Positions 15,498 to 23,824 of a DNA stretch of 42,292 bases are shown here, one piece after another (position 1 is the stretch's first letter; every line of letters starts with the position of its first letter). Location of the stretch: the IMG/VR virus record IMGVR_UViG_3300009161_000091, positions 1 through 42,292 of that record. One strand, given 5' to 3'. Below the pieces are notes generated by a model. The model was not told the origin of the DNA. It searched no databases and worked only from the letters and a program-made list of their open reading frames with translations. The position numbers and the translations under genes were made by a program. Origin of the DNA: a virus.

Positions 15498-16106
15498 TTA
15501 TCCGTTGTAACGTGTTATTCTTCCATCCTCATGGATTAGGAATGCTTCAAAATTAATCTTTGGAAACTCGGTATGCAGTTCAATGAACTTATCAAGGTTG
15601 GCCTTAGCGTCATCAAACATTCTAGCTACCTGATACTTACCAGCTTTTAGTTGGTCACGAACAATTTGCTTTTTGGCTTCTGCACCTGGGGCTTTAATAT
15701 TGCCTGCGCGATACACATGCACCTGCGTGATATCAAAGCCATACTTTTTAAACGTATCAAGGAACAGCTTCTTATCGTCTAGATCCGCGCGAGCGGTACA
15801 GATGATAATGCGCTTGTTAGGATGCGCACGGAATCTGCTAATCATTTTCTTAGCCGTCTTGAATACAGTCTCAATTGGCTTTGCGGTATCAGCGAACACC
15901 TTAGATGATCGGAATTGAGCGAAGTCAAATTCCTCACCGTCTTTTAGCTTGTACACATTGAACTCGGCTGGTGTTAATTTCTCAACAACCTTGCCATCTT
16001 TTCTGACGAGGACTTGTGTCGTGGTGCTGAATAGCGTGTCGTCAATGTCAAACACCGACAGACTACCAGAAACATCCTCAGCTATGAACTCGCGGAATTT
16101 TAGCAT
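15498..16106 (-). CDS. HAD-family phosphatase with capsid-targeting-like N-terminus
   Basis: The HAD nucleophile motif V-F-D20-I-D22-D-T is clear; a later I-I-C-T-A-R-A-D is motif II, and R-M-F-D-D-A supplies the acidic motif IV. HAD enzymes of this type remove phosphate from nucleotides or nucleic-acid 3' ends, as in polynucleotide kinase-phosphatase; the substrate is not evident. The first eleven residues, MLKFREFIAED, closely resemble the T4 internal-protein capsid-targeting peptide (MKTYQEFIAEA, from memory), suggesting packaging and injection. A TATAAATA late promoter ends 7 bases before the ATG. Confidence 0.85.
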   Translation of the reverse strand: MLKFREFIAEDVSGSLSVFDIDDTLFSTTTQVLVRKDGKVVEKLTPAEFNVYKLKDGEEFDFAQFRSSKVFADTAKPIETVFKTAKKMISRFRAHPNKRIIICTARADLDDKKLFLDTFKKYGFDITQVHVYRAGNIKAPGAEAKKQIVRDQLKAGKYQVARMFDDAKANLDKFIELHTEFPKINFEAFLIHEDGRITRYNG

Positions 16107-16113
16107 CGTACCC

Positions 16114-16121
16114 TATTTATA
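16114..16121 (-). promoter_or_regulatory. T4-type late promoter, very close to the HAD gene start
   Basis: Exact TATAAATA on the minus strand, 7 bases before ATG 16106. If transcription starts about 6 bases after the box, as in T4, the leader is only about 2 bases. Confidence 0.65.
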
Positions 16122-16123
16122 AT

Positions 16124-16158
16124 AAAACGAAAAAGGGGAAAGCGTTATTGCTTCCCCC
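16124..16158 (-). terminator. Rho-independent terminator after the CHAP lysin gene
   Basis: On the minus strand a GGGGAAGC / GCTTTCCCC stem with one bulge and a 6-base loop (16135-16157), followed by TTTTTCGTTTT. It ends the transcript from 16192-17055, and the late promoter for the HAD gene begins right after it. Confidence 0.8.
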
Positions 16159-16191
16159 TGACTAACATAATAAAAGGCACCTCCTTGTATG

Positions 16192-17055
16192 CTAGCCCAA
16201 TTTTCTGTAGCCCAGCAACTTGTTTGCTGGGTAGTAAGCTACGCTAACCTCTTTGTTCTGGTTACCACCAAGAACCTTGATGTATCTAACACCATCAACA
16301 GTTTCCTCACCGACATAGAACCCAACATGGCCTGCTGAGCTATTCTTGCCTCGTGAAAACACCGCAATATCACCTTCTCTTGGATATGTAGTAGGAATTC
16401 CGTACCCTAAAAAGCTGCGAGCTAATAGAGAACCTGTGCCCTGGTATCCAGCCTTATTTAATACCGCATTTGCGAAAGCTGCACACCATGGAATACGAAC
16501 TGGGTCCACCTTCATATCATTACCAGCTGATAGTAGCTTGGTAAGATCGGAACGGTCGTTTCTTACATTTAGCCCTTCCCACTCTCTCGCAATCCGCACT
16601 GGTTCTGGTGCAAACACAGGGCGTGGATTTTCACGGCGCATAGGTTGTTCTGGATGCGACTGAGATACATTGGTGTTACCCTTAGGAAGCTCGGTATTCA
16701 AATCAATAACAGCCATTACCGGTTTAGCTTTAGGCTTCTTATGCTCTACCGGTGGCGCATCTAGCTTTTGCCAACCAGCAAAAAACTGTGATGCTTCGGC
16801 TCTCTCCCTATCCTGTCTGAAGAAATTTGCAGGCGTGTCGTCATCATATGTAGACGCAACAATAGCAGCTGCGGCTGGGACTACTCTCTTTGCTTGCAAC
16901 TGCTTGCAGAATTTTGCAAGATGTGCGTATCTGTCTTGTACGCTTAGGTTACAGTAGCGTTCCGCGGTCTTCGCTGAAACTTTCTTCTTGGGTTCGGCTT
17001 CTGCGGTGTTACATAAGAACACCAGCATGAGTACAGCCATGGTTGTTTTTAACAT
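16192..17055 (-). CDS. Secreted CHAP-type peptidoglycan hydrolase
   Basis: Begins with a Sec signal peptide (hydrophobic residues 4-15, likely cleavage after A-E-A20). The C-terminal domain (about 155-287) is of the CHAP/TIGR02594 type with nucleophile C191 in P-W-C-A-A-F and H243 in A-G-H-V-G-F-Y-V-G. Such enzymes cut peptide bonds in peptidoglycan. The middle (100-150) is a Pro/Lys-rich linker. It may be a second lysin acting in the periplasm. GGAG supports the start; a terminator follows. Confidence 0.85.
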   Translation of the reverse strand: MLKTTMAVLMLVFLCNTAEAEPKKKVSAKTAERYCNLSVQDRYAHLAKFCKQLQAKRVVPAAAAIVASTYDDDTPANFFRQDRERAEASQFFAGWQKLDAPPVEHKKPKAKPVMAVIDLNTELPKGNTNVSQSHPEQPMRRENPRPVFAPEPVRIAREWEGLNVRNDRSDLTKLLSAGNDMKVDPVRIPWCAAFANAVLNKAGYQGTGSLLARSFLGYGIPTTYPREGDIAVFSRGKNSSAGHVGFYVGEETVDGVRYIKVLGGNQNKEVSVAYYPANKLLGYRKLG

Positions 17056-17064
17056 TTTAGTCTC

Positions 17065-17292
17065 CTATTTAAATCTAGGATCCTTAACTAAATCGTCGTA
17101 ACCACCAACATGTTCGTCATTGATAAAAATCTGAGGTACTGTACGATAGTCAGGATACTGCTTAACGAAATCTTCACGGGTAATATGTTTGCCAATCTTA
17201 AACTCGGTGAACTCAAGATGGCGGTCGTTGAAGAAATCTTTGGCCGCAGCACAATAACTGCACACGTCCTTTGTGAACATCTTAATCTGCAT
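17065..17292 (-). CDS. Glutaredoxin
   Basis: 75 residues with the redox site C11-S-Y-C14 near the N-terminus, the cis-Pro motif T-V-P-Q-I-F-I and a C-terminal G-G-Y-D-D-L, all standard for glutaredoxins. It can pass electrons from glutathione to ribonucleotide reductase; here the likely client is the phage NrdJ C-terminal Cys pair, which is inference because the genes are 15 kb apart. GGAG precedes the ATG. Confidence 0.93.
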   Translation of the reverse strand: MQIKMFTKDVCSYCAAAKDFFNDRHLEFTEFKIGKHITREDFVKQYPDYRTVPQIFINDEHVGGYDDLVKDPRFK

Positions 17293-17322
17293 TACTTAAT
17301 TCTCCAGCCGTCGAATATCTAT

Positions 17323-18744
17323 TTAGAATTTGAAATTACCAAACTTTGACTTTGGTTTGGTACGCTCACGGTCTTCCATACCAAACTTAGAGTTGTCCAT
17401 TACGGAGTCAGACCGCTTGGTCTTACCACCACGACTATCATCAATCAGATCATCCTGTGCGCTATCCTCAGCGTCAAAGAGACGCATTTTGGTTCTATCA
17501 ATACCAAGCATAAACCTTTTATTGATAGCTGGATCAGCATAGCGGTTCTTCAATTGCTTTACCATTACCTGCCCACGCTCGTCTGCGTCTTCGGTACGGA
17601 TAAGAGCAATCATAAAGTCGGCCGTGGCTGGTAAACCAAACGACTCAGATGTATCTTCAAGCCCAGGATCGCTTGAAGTATAGCCAGACCTGGTTGTCTG
17701 TGTGGCTGATACGATGGGTAGATTTTTCTCTACCGCAAGGCCACGAAGCTCTTCTGCAATAGCCTTAATGTATGTATAACTATTCACATTTGCACCAGGT
17801 TTGATTCGTGCGGACATGCAGATATTCAGGTAATCAATATAGATGATATCTGGCATAAAATTTCGCTTTAGATTTAGCTCATTCAGGAGATGCCTAAAAT
17901 GTCCCGCGTGTGCGGATGCAGTAGGATATTCCTTGATGATAAGCTTACCAGTTGTCTTCGCACGAAGGCGTTCAATCTTCTTTTCGTACATATCACGCGG
18001 TAGCTGCCCAAGGTCTTCTAGTGGCACATTCAGCAGGTTGGCATCAATGCGCTCTGCGATTTTCTCTTCGGCCATTTCCATCGTGATATAGAGAACATTC
18101 TTACCAGACGCAAGATTATTTGCTGCGAAGTGGCACATCATCAAAGTTTTACCAGCACCGGTGCCAGCGAGGATGATGTTGAGAGACTTACGAGATAGAC
18201 CACCACGAGTGATATCGTTCATCAGACCTAGATCAAACGGAATCTTTTCTTCTACGCGATGGTAGAAATCATATCGCTCACCGAAGTCCTCGATGAAATC
18301 GTGACCAACATGAGAATCAAAAGATACGCCGAGGGCCTCTGATAGGATCTCAGGGATGCTACTAGACGAGCGGTTCTTATCTTTACCATCAAGAATGGTA
18401 ATGCTTTCCATGATTGCATTATGGACAGCTTTCTCTTGGCAAAACTTTTCGGTGTTGTCAAGCAACCATTGAATGTCAGTAGGTTCTGGTTCGCTAAGAT
18501 TAGCAACTACCTCAAGAGCCCGCTTATGCTCTTCTTCTGGCATGTTGGTTGCATTGTCCAACTCAACTGCAAGAGCTTCGCGTGTGGGCCTAGAATTATA
18601 CTTCATCATAAAATCATGAACGCGCAGGAATACCGCGCGTTCACTACCATTGGTAAAATACTCGTCTTTAAGAAACGGCAGGGTCTTCCGTGCGAAGTCC
18701 TCGTTGTGCACCAGATTCTTCAGGATTGTCTGTTCTATTCTCAT
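17323..18744 (-). CDS. 41: Replicative DNA helicase, T4 gp41-like (DnaB family)
   Basis: Unwinds the fork 5' to 3' and works with primase gp61. Aligns along its length with T4 gp41: N-terminal helical domain, S-F-D-S-H-V-G-H-D linker, Walker A A-G-T-G-A-G-K-T, Y-I-T-M-E-M-A-E-E, Walker B I-I-Y-I-D-Y-L, and S-A-T-Q. Its last five residues (F-G-N-F-K-F end) follow a charged tail. The ATG at 18744 matches the T4 start; an in-frame TTG at 18753, closer to an AGGG site, is an alternative. Its first 77 bases overlap the upstream gene in another frame. Confidence 0.94.
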   Translation of the reverse strand: MRIEQTILKNLVHNEDFARKTLPFLKDEYFTNGSERAVFLRVHDFMMKYNSRPTREALAVELDNATNMPEEEHKRALEVVANLSEPEPTDIQWLLDNTEKFCQEKAVHNAIMESITILDGKDKNRSSSSIPEILSEALGVSFDSHVGHDFIEDFGERYDFYHRVEEKIPFDLGLMNDITRGGLSRKSLNIILAGTGAGKTLMMCHFAANNLASGKNVLYITMEMAEEKIAERIDANLLNVPLEDLGQLPRDMYEKKIERLRAKTTGKLIIKEYPTASAHAGHFRHLLNELNLKRNFMPDIIYIDYLNICMSARIKPGANVNSYTYIKAIAEELRGLAVEKNLPIVSATQTTRSGYTSSDPGLEDTSESFGLPATADFMIALIRTEDADERGQVMVKQLKNRYADPAINKRFMLGIDRTKMRLFDAEDSAQDDLIDDSRGGKTKRSDSVMDNSKFGMEDRERTKPKSKFGNFKF

Positions 18745-19042
18745 CGGATCCAATCTTCCCTACACTGTCAGATAAAATATGATAAATGATGGAAGCAATA
18801 ACATCTTCCATACGGCGCTTCACTTCAGGATCTTCCGGTGTTGAACCTTCAACGATATGATAATTGAAGGTAAGCAATGCACCTTCTTCATCTGGTGCGC
18901 CAATCTTTAGGTTCTCATAGTGATATACCAAACCTTCGAACTCACCATCTTGAACATGGATGCATGTGAAATTCTGTACGCTTGGATGATCTAAGTGATT
19001 ATAGCGTGGTGCAACGGGATTGTCAATAACATTATTCGGCAT
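18668..19042 (-). CDS. Conserved protein between uvsX and 41, 124 aa
   Basis: I do not recognise a named family. It has a compact N-terminal part (residues 1-95) with H-x-x-H-P-S-V-Q-N-F and Y-H-Y-E-N-L-K-I-G, and a charged, probably disordered tail. The tail is the part that overlaps the start of gene 41 in a different frame. T4 has gene 40 at this position, but I see no likeness strong enough to call it that. Its ATG lies inside the last codons of uvsX. Confidence 0.7.
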   Translation of the reverse strand: MPNNVIDNPVAPRYNHLDHPSVQNFTCIHVQDGEFEGLVYHYENLKIGAPDEEGALLTFNYHIVEGSTPEDPEVKRRMEDVIASIIYHILSDSVGKIGSDENRTDNPEESGAQRGLRTEDPAVS

Positions 19043-20084
19043 CGTCATCACCACTATCTTCCATGATAGCACCCATAGCCATCTTGTACTTGCTTTCAAT
19101 GTACTGAGAGAAATCCGTTTCCTTGAACATTTTTAGCCAAAACTCTTTGTTGTTGACAATATCTCCTGCTCGGAAGTTTGGTGTATGGACTTCTCCAGTT
19201 TCCTTATCGACTGTTGCATACCATCCATTCTTAGGCTTAATAATATAACCGCCGTCGAGAGCAACATCAAGGAGGCCTGACCAACGATTAATACCACCTT
19301 CGAAAGAGACGGTAATTGGGATCTTGGACTTCTCTTTGACATAGCGCGACTTCTCAACATTGATAACGAAATGGTAACCTTGGATCTCAGTACCGTCCTT
19401 GTCTTGCTGACGACCAAGAATCCAAATAGCATCGGATGAATAGTACGAGCCGGTACCACCGCCAACGATATCTTTTGGATATAGACCGATCTCTTTATAG
19501 GTATGATTGACGACGATCATAGGCATATCCTTGAGCGTCAAGTGTGGCGTAATCATACGGAACAAAGACTTCAACTGCTTTGCTCTGGACATATCAGCGA
19601 CCGACTTACCGTCTAGCGCATCGTCCACTTCTTTCTTTGATGCAAGATTACCAATAGAATCAATAACAATCATAACATGTTCGTCGCGAGTAATCTCTTT
19701 CATTTGCTGCATGATATCAAACTTTAGTTCCTCGATATCAGTGATCGGTGTATGCACCACACTATCAAACGGAATACCAAATGTTTCAAAATAAGACTGA
19801 GGAGTACCAAACTCAGAATCATAAAACAGTACGATACCATCAGGATACTTCTTTAGAAACGATGAAGCCATAAGCAAAGCAAAGCCAGTCTTGAAATGCT
19901 TTGATGGACCAGCGAGCATTGTAAGGCCTGGTACAATACCGCCATCAACGCTGCCAGATAGTGCTACGTTAATCATGGGAACAGAAGTAGGAATCATATC
20001 CTTCTTCGCGAAGATTCTGCTATCAGCCAATGTGGACGTGAAAGCGATTGTAGAATTTTTGATTAGCTTATCTTTGAGTGACAT
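19032..20084 (-). CDS. uvsX: UvsX recombinase (RecA family)
   Basis: Strand-exchange protein for recombination-dependent replication and repair. Walker A is G59-P-S-K-H-F-K-T66, as in T4 UvsX; Walker B lies in V-M-I-V-I-D-S-I, and L2-like G-G-G-T-G-S-Y-Y-S-S-D follows. Length 350 compares with 391 in T4. The acidic C-terminus (D-D-D-A-E) is typical. GGAGG precedes the ATG, and a strong sigma-70 promoter lies just upstream (20106-20134). Confidence 0.95.
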   Translation of the reverse strand: MSLKDKLIKNSTIAFTSTLADSRIFAKKDMIPTSVPMINVALSGSVDGGIVPGLTMLAGPSKHFKTGFALLMASSFLKKYPDGIVLFYDSEFGTPQSYFETFGIPFDSVVHTPITDIEELKFDIMQQMKEITRDEHVMIVIDSIGNLASKKEVDDALDGKSVADMSRAKQLKSLFRMITPHLTLKDMPMIVVNHTYKEIGLYPKDIVGGGTGSYYSSDAIWILGRQQDKDGTEIQGYHFVINVEKSRYVKEKSKIPITVSFEGGINRWSGLLDVALDGGYIIKPKNGWYATVDKETGEVHTPNFRAGDIVNNKEFWLKMFKETDFSQYIESKYKMAMGAIMEDSGDDDAE

Positions 20085-20105
20085 ATTACCTCCATTAATA
20101 TAAAC

Positions 20106-20134
20106 ATCATATCACAAGTTTATTAGATTGTCAA
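20106..20134 (-). promoter_or_regulatory. Sigma-70 promoter for uvsX
   Basis: TTGACA (20134-20129), 17-base spacer, TATGAT (20111-20106). Predicted leader about 15 bases including the GGAGG site. Confidence 0.8.
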
Positions 20135-20140
20135 CCACAA

Positions 20141-20725
20141 TTATTTTTCTAGCAACATATACAAAACTTTTTCATTGCTATCATTATCAGAATCGTGGGT
20201 GGCGTAGCCCACGATATTTTTCCATTCATTTAGAGTTTTATATGTAAATTCTTTGATCGTGAATTTACTTTTTGCTATTTTCTTGATAAATTCTTCGGCT
20301 GTTGATATGTGCATCCCGGGAACAATTATGTTACATATTACGGCCTTGTTTGTCAAATTATAAATGTTTTTCATAACCTCATCAAAAAAATCAGGTTCAA
20401 TCGCGTTTAATACATTATTGCATACTACGATATCTGAAGCTTGTGAAGGCTGAATAGAATATTCTTCGATAAAGGGGTCATATCTAGTAACATTGATATT
20501 ATCAGTAATTTTTTTTTGATGCGATCCATCTTTTGCATAGCTATAATCAAAGCCACATCCATAATCTAAAATTGATATAGTTTTATAAATTTTACAGAAG
20601 TTGTAGATATCTTTTATGCCATTAGGCGTGACATAAACATATCTATTTGTTCTGGAACAATGCTGCCATTTTAAATCTTTATTTTTTGTATAATCATTAT
20701 AATCTATGCTCCAGAGTTGTGTCAT
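20141..20725 (-). CDS. Class I SAM-dependent methyltransferase-like protein, 194 aa
   Basis: Motif I is S-I-L-D-Y-G-C-G-F-D, followed by an acidic strand end (R-Y-D-P-F) and a V-V-C-N-N-V-L-N-A-I-E-P motif IV, the usual order of Rossmann methyltransferases. The substrate is unknown. The gene is clearly AT-richer than uvsX and polymerase on either side, which suggests later acquisition. AAGGG supports the ATG. It lies in the unit that runs from the gp43 promoter. Confidence 0.7.
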   Translation of the reverse strand: MTQLWSIDYNDYTKNKDLKWQHCSRTNRYVYVTPNGIKDIYNFCKIYKTISILDYGCGFDYSYAKDGSHQKKITDNINVTRYDPFIEEYSIQPSQASDIVVCNNVLNAIEPDFFDEVMKNIYNLTNKAVICNIIVPGMHISTAEEFIKKIAKSKFTIKEFTYKTLNEWKNIVGYATHDSDNDSNEKVLYMLLEK

Positions 20726-20736
20726 ACGATTGCCCT

Positions 20737-20952
20737 TCAGGACTTCATGTAGTCATCCATCTTCTTGATGAAAGTTTTGATTGTCTTATCCCGGTTAGGC
20801 CATACGATGGTATCCTTTTCAGGATTCTTCATCAAGTTATTCAGCAATGGCATAATCATCTTACGCAAGCCTTCTGCCTTGTCAACAGCCTGACTTTTAA
20901 TTTCTTCGGTGTCAGAAAATGTAAAGCCAAAATCGTATTCGTCGTCTTTCAT
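20737..20952 (-). CDS. Conserved small protein after DNA polymerase, 71 aa
   Basis: Starts M-K-D-D-E-Y-D-F-G-F-T-F and contains A-V-D-K-A-E-G-L-R-K-M-I-M-P-L-L and W-P-N-R, a short acidic protein I recall next to gene 43 in many marine T4-like phages. Function unknown. Its ATG overlaps the polymerase stop (ATGA), implying coupled translation. Confidence 0.8.
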   Translation of the reverse strand: MKDDEYDFGFTFSDTEEIKSQAVDKAEGLRKMIMPLLNNLMKNPEKDTIVWPNRDKTIKTFIKKMDDYMKS

Positions 20953-23480
20953 GTGAAGAATGCCTCCAGTGTGGATTGTTTTTCGGTGTGCCAATTAATG
21001 GTGTTAAGAATAGTGCGAAGTGGATCGAGAAATGCCTTATCAAATTGCATATCATAGTCAATATATGCGTTTAATTTAAACTCAGGTGGCAACTGAGAGA
21101 TTACGGCAATCACATTCTCATGGATAGGATTTGGCATCTTCATATAAGCAAAGCGGATCTTTTCACCGTCTTTGATTTGCTCGTATTTTTTCGTAAGCTT
21201 CATCTGTTGCAGCTTCTTATTGAATACGATAGCACCACGCACATGCATGGGAACGCCTTTTGTCTCGTACTGATATTTAGTGAGGTTCTGGACACTGCGA
21301 GGGAATGCAATATCTTCAAATGGTAACTTGCAAAACTCTTTACGGAACTTTTCAATGTACCTATGCAGGTCATCTTCGCTCTGTGTCATAACGATGTTAA
21401 GAACATCTTTAATAGCCGTGCGGCAAGCTGCTGGTGTTGAGGACTTTACAGCTTCCATACCCATGATTTTTAATTTTGGCTTAGCATATCGCACACCTTC
21501 GGAATCATGGACATTGAGAATGTATCGCTTCTTTGCGGTCCAGATGCCACGGTCTGCAATTACTTCGCGCTTCATATTCATTTTTTGCTGGAAGGCACAC
21601 ATACGTTCAGCAAGATCCTGATAGATGCGATCAATAACTGGTTCCATTTTATCACTAGCCACCTTATCAAGAAAGTTAATGATCTTTTCTTTGAGTTCCG
21701 GAGTAAGCCCTTCAGCCTCAATTCTCTTTTCAAAGACGCTATGTACCAATTTATCAAAGCTAATATAAAGCGAATCTGTATCAGACGCAATAACATAATC
21801 ATAATCCTCCGTCTTCAATAATTTGTTGAGATACTTATTCATTTCATTTTCAGCCCAACGAATTGATAGTTGCCCACCAAGAGTGATAGCGGTAGCTTGG
21901 TCAATATCAAAGAAACGGAAATGCTGATTACCGATAGCGCCATATGCGGAGTTCAACTGTACTTTCTTTGCAAGCTGCATATTCTTGTAGCGTGAGATAT
22001 CTTTAACAGCCTGTTTTTTCTCAGCTTCGGTCTTTGCATTCTCGTAGGCCTTTTGAGCAAGGATCATCTTGTCCTTATACACCACACGGTCATTGTACAT
22101 GCGTTGCATAATCGTAGGCAAGAACCCTTGCTTCGCTTTACTAAAGAAACAACCGTTAGCTGCAAGGCCATAACCATCAGGCACTTCTGGCATATTACCA
22201 GCAAGCAGATCATCAATCGTAACGTCTGCTTGGATTGCATAGCCTTTCGCGTTCACATGAATGGTTTCAGGTGAAATGTTATACTGCATAATCAAATGTG
22301 GATACAGACTGTTCAAATCAAAAGACATGACCCATGAGTGCGAACCAACCTGTGGGTCTTTCACATACGCACCAACAAACACTTCGTCCTTGCTACCACC
22401 ACCGTTGAGTGGTACTGCGATTCTCTTCTTCCACAAATGGTTGTGCGTGATAACATCCCACATACGCACCTGCGTGAACACGTCCGCGATGGTAACTTTC
22501 GCGTCATACGCGAGCGCGAGGGCCATATCAATTAGTTTCATCTTATCGTCCATCTTCACGATAAGTTCCACGTCGATGATATTGTAGTCAATAAACTTAG
22601 TATGATCTTTCATGTAGAATTCGTGGAGTGTCTCAAATTCAGAATGGTCTAGTTTCTTCTCACCAAGTTCAACGAATGCAATATGGTCAAGACGATATGA
22701 TTCCTGCTGAGAGTATGTGAATTTCTTATACATCTCAAGATAATCAAGTGTAGCCACACCACCAATATCATATGCAACCTGCACCTTGTTGAATGTCATT
22801 TGAACTCGTCTCTCACGGACATTTTTCCATGGTGAGAGGCGCTTCATTTCACTTTCACCAATGACCGTTGTCATACGTTTGGCAAGATAAGGAATATCAA
22901 ACCATGTGATATTCCAACCAGTGACGATATCGGGATAACCATCGTGCGCCCACTCACTCAGAAAACGAATGAGCAATTCTTTTTCGTTGACACAGTGATG
23001 GTAGAAAACGTCATTGCGTGTTGATGTGTATGGCTTTAAACCAAACACATGAAAGATCGGGCCTTTCTTCAACGTGATGGCTGTGACGGTATCCGATGCT
23101 CGCTCTACCGCAGGAAAACCATTCTCAGAACTTACTTCGATATCAAGATATGCGACCTTGATTTGGTCACGATCATATGGCACATCGGTTGGATATTCTT
23201 CATTCAGGTATGTGTAGACGAACCGCTGTAGACCAAAGATATTGAAATTGGTTACGTCTTCATATTGCTTGAGAAAGTCCTTAGCTTCATTGATGGATTC
23301 AAATTGGATTGGCTCAAGCGAAAGCCCACGAATGTCGGTCCAGCTTGCATTCTCATGCTTTGACTGGACAAACATCGTGGGCTTGTAGGGAATCTTTTCG
23401 TTGAACTGTAGCCCGCGGTCGTAACCGCGAACCAAGATGTTGTTGCCGAACTGCATCGCATTGGTGTAAAATTTGCTCAT
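20949..23480 (-). CDS. 43: DNA polymerase, T4 gp43-like (family B)
   Basis: Phage replicase with 3'-5' proofreading. Exo I is D113-I-E115; exo II and III regions follow (T-G-W-N-I-T-W-F-D; Y-N-I-I-D-V-E). Polymerase motif A is S-F-D388-L-N-S-L-Y-P, motif B K-K-V-Q-L-N-S-A-Y-G, motif C S-D567-T-D-S. The length (843) is near T4 gp43 (898). A promoter at 23486-23514 ends so close that the start site falls on the ATG, and a 15-bp palindrome lies directly before the ATG. Confidence 0.96.
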   Translation of the reverse strand: MSKFYTNAMQFGNNILVRGYDRGLQFNEKIPYKPTMFVQSKHENASWTDIRGLSLEPIQFESINEAKDFLKQYEDVTNFNIFGLQRFVYTYLNEEYPTDVPYDRDQIKVAYLDIEVSSENGFPAVERASDTVTAITLKKGPIFHVFGLKPYTSTRNDVFYHHCVNEKELLIRFLSEWAHDGYPDIVTGWNITWFDIPYLAKRMTTVIGESEMKRLSPWKNVRERRVQMTFNKVQVAYDIGGVATLDYLEMYKKFTYSQQESYRLDHIAFVELGEKKLDHSEFETLHEFYMKDHTKFIDYNIIDVELIVKMDDKMKLIDMALALAYDAKVTIADVFTQVRMWDVITHNHLWKKRIAVPLNGGGSKDEVFVGAYVKDPQVGSHSWVMSFDLNSLYPHLIMQYNISPETIHVNAKGYAIQADVTIDDLLAGNMPEVPDGYGLAANGCFFSKAKQGFLPTIMQRMYNDRVVYKDKMILAQKAYENAKTEAEKKQAVKDISRYKNMQLAKKVQLNSAYGAIGNQHFRFFDIDQATAITLGGQLSIRWAENEMNKYLNKLLKTEDYDYVIASDTDSLYISFDKLVHSVFEKRIEAEGLTPELKEKIINFLDKVASDKMEPVIDRIYQDLAERMCAFQQKMNMKREVIADRGIWTAKKRYILNVHDSEGVRYAKPKLKIMGMEAVKSSTPAACRTAIKDVLNIVMTQSEDDLHRYIEKFRKEFCKLPFEDIAFPRSVQNLTKYQYETKGVPMHVRGAIVFNKKLQQMKLTKKYEQIKDGEKIRFAYMKMPNPIHENVIAVISQLPPEFKLNAYIDYDMQFDKAFLDPLRTILNTINWHTEKQSTLEAFFT

Positions 23481-23495
23481 GGTGTATAGTACACC
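23481..23495. promoter_or_regulatory. Palindrome over the -10 box of the polymerase promoter
   Basis: GGTGTA-TAG-TACACC, a perfect 6-bp inverted repeat with a 3-base centre, spans from the base before the polymerase ATG into the -10 hexamer. It is well placed for a dimeric repressor. T4 polymerase represses its own mRNA at a hairpin operator, but this element would act on DNA because it lies upstream of the likely start site. Confidence 0.55.
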
Positions 23496-23514
23496 ATCGT
23501 CATCAAAATGTCAA
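23486..23514 (-). promoter_or_regulatory. Sigma-70 promoter for DNA polymerase 43
   Basis: TTGACA (23514-23509), 17-base spacer, TACTAT (23491-23486). The -10 box ends 5 bases before the ATG at 23480, so the transcript should begin at or next to the start codon. Confidence 0.75.
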
Positions 23515-23814
23515 CCCGCTTTTCGGCAATACCAATCCAGAACCAAATGAGGTGTTGTAAGCATTTTCAACATCAAGCATTGGCTCATAGACAAAGAGAA
23601 TATTGGACGAACTAACCACAATCTCTTTACTCTTTGCCATTGGTAGGTAATCAAGAAGGCCCATACTGGCTTTACCATTTGTGCCCTGTTGCATCACAAT
23701 AGCGGCGGGCTTTTTGATTACAATATTATGCTGACCAAACGCACTCACTTTACCAATCACTTCATCGCCAGTGAAAAACCTAACGACCATCACACTTTCA
23801 ACATCATCATTCAT
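23503..23814 (-). CDS. Conserved small T4-like protein, 103 aa, LSM/Hfq-like
   Basis: Has the pattern V-R-F-x-T-G-D-E-V-I-G-K-V followed by alternating strands and A-Y-N-T-S-F-G-S-G, seen from memory in a family of short beta-rich proteins near gene 43 in marine T4-like phages. The strand pattern resembles an Sm fold, so RNA binding is possible but unproven. AAGGA precedes the ATG. The polymerase promoter overlaps its last codons. Confidence 0.75.
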   Translation of the reverse strand: MNDDVESVMVVRFFTGDEVIGKVSAFGQHNIVIKKPAAIVMQQGTNGKASMGLLDYLPMAKSKEIVVSSSNILFVYEPMLDVENAYNTSFGSGLVLPKSGLTF

Positions 23815-23824
23815 TTTAAAATCC

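Noticed and set aside
17064-17073. TTTAAATAG before the CHAP lysin start as a late promoter
   Set aside because: It is the F-K-stop codons of glutaredoxin and differs from TATAAATA.
18668-19042. T4 gene 40 homologue by position
   Set aside because: It lies between uvsX and 41 as gene 40 does, but no convincing sequence likeness was visible.
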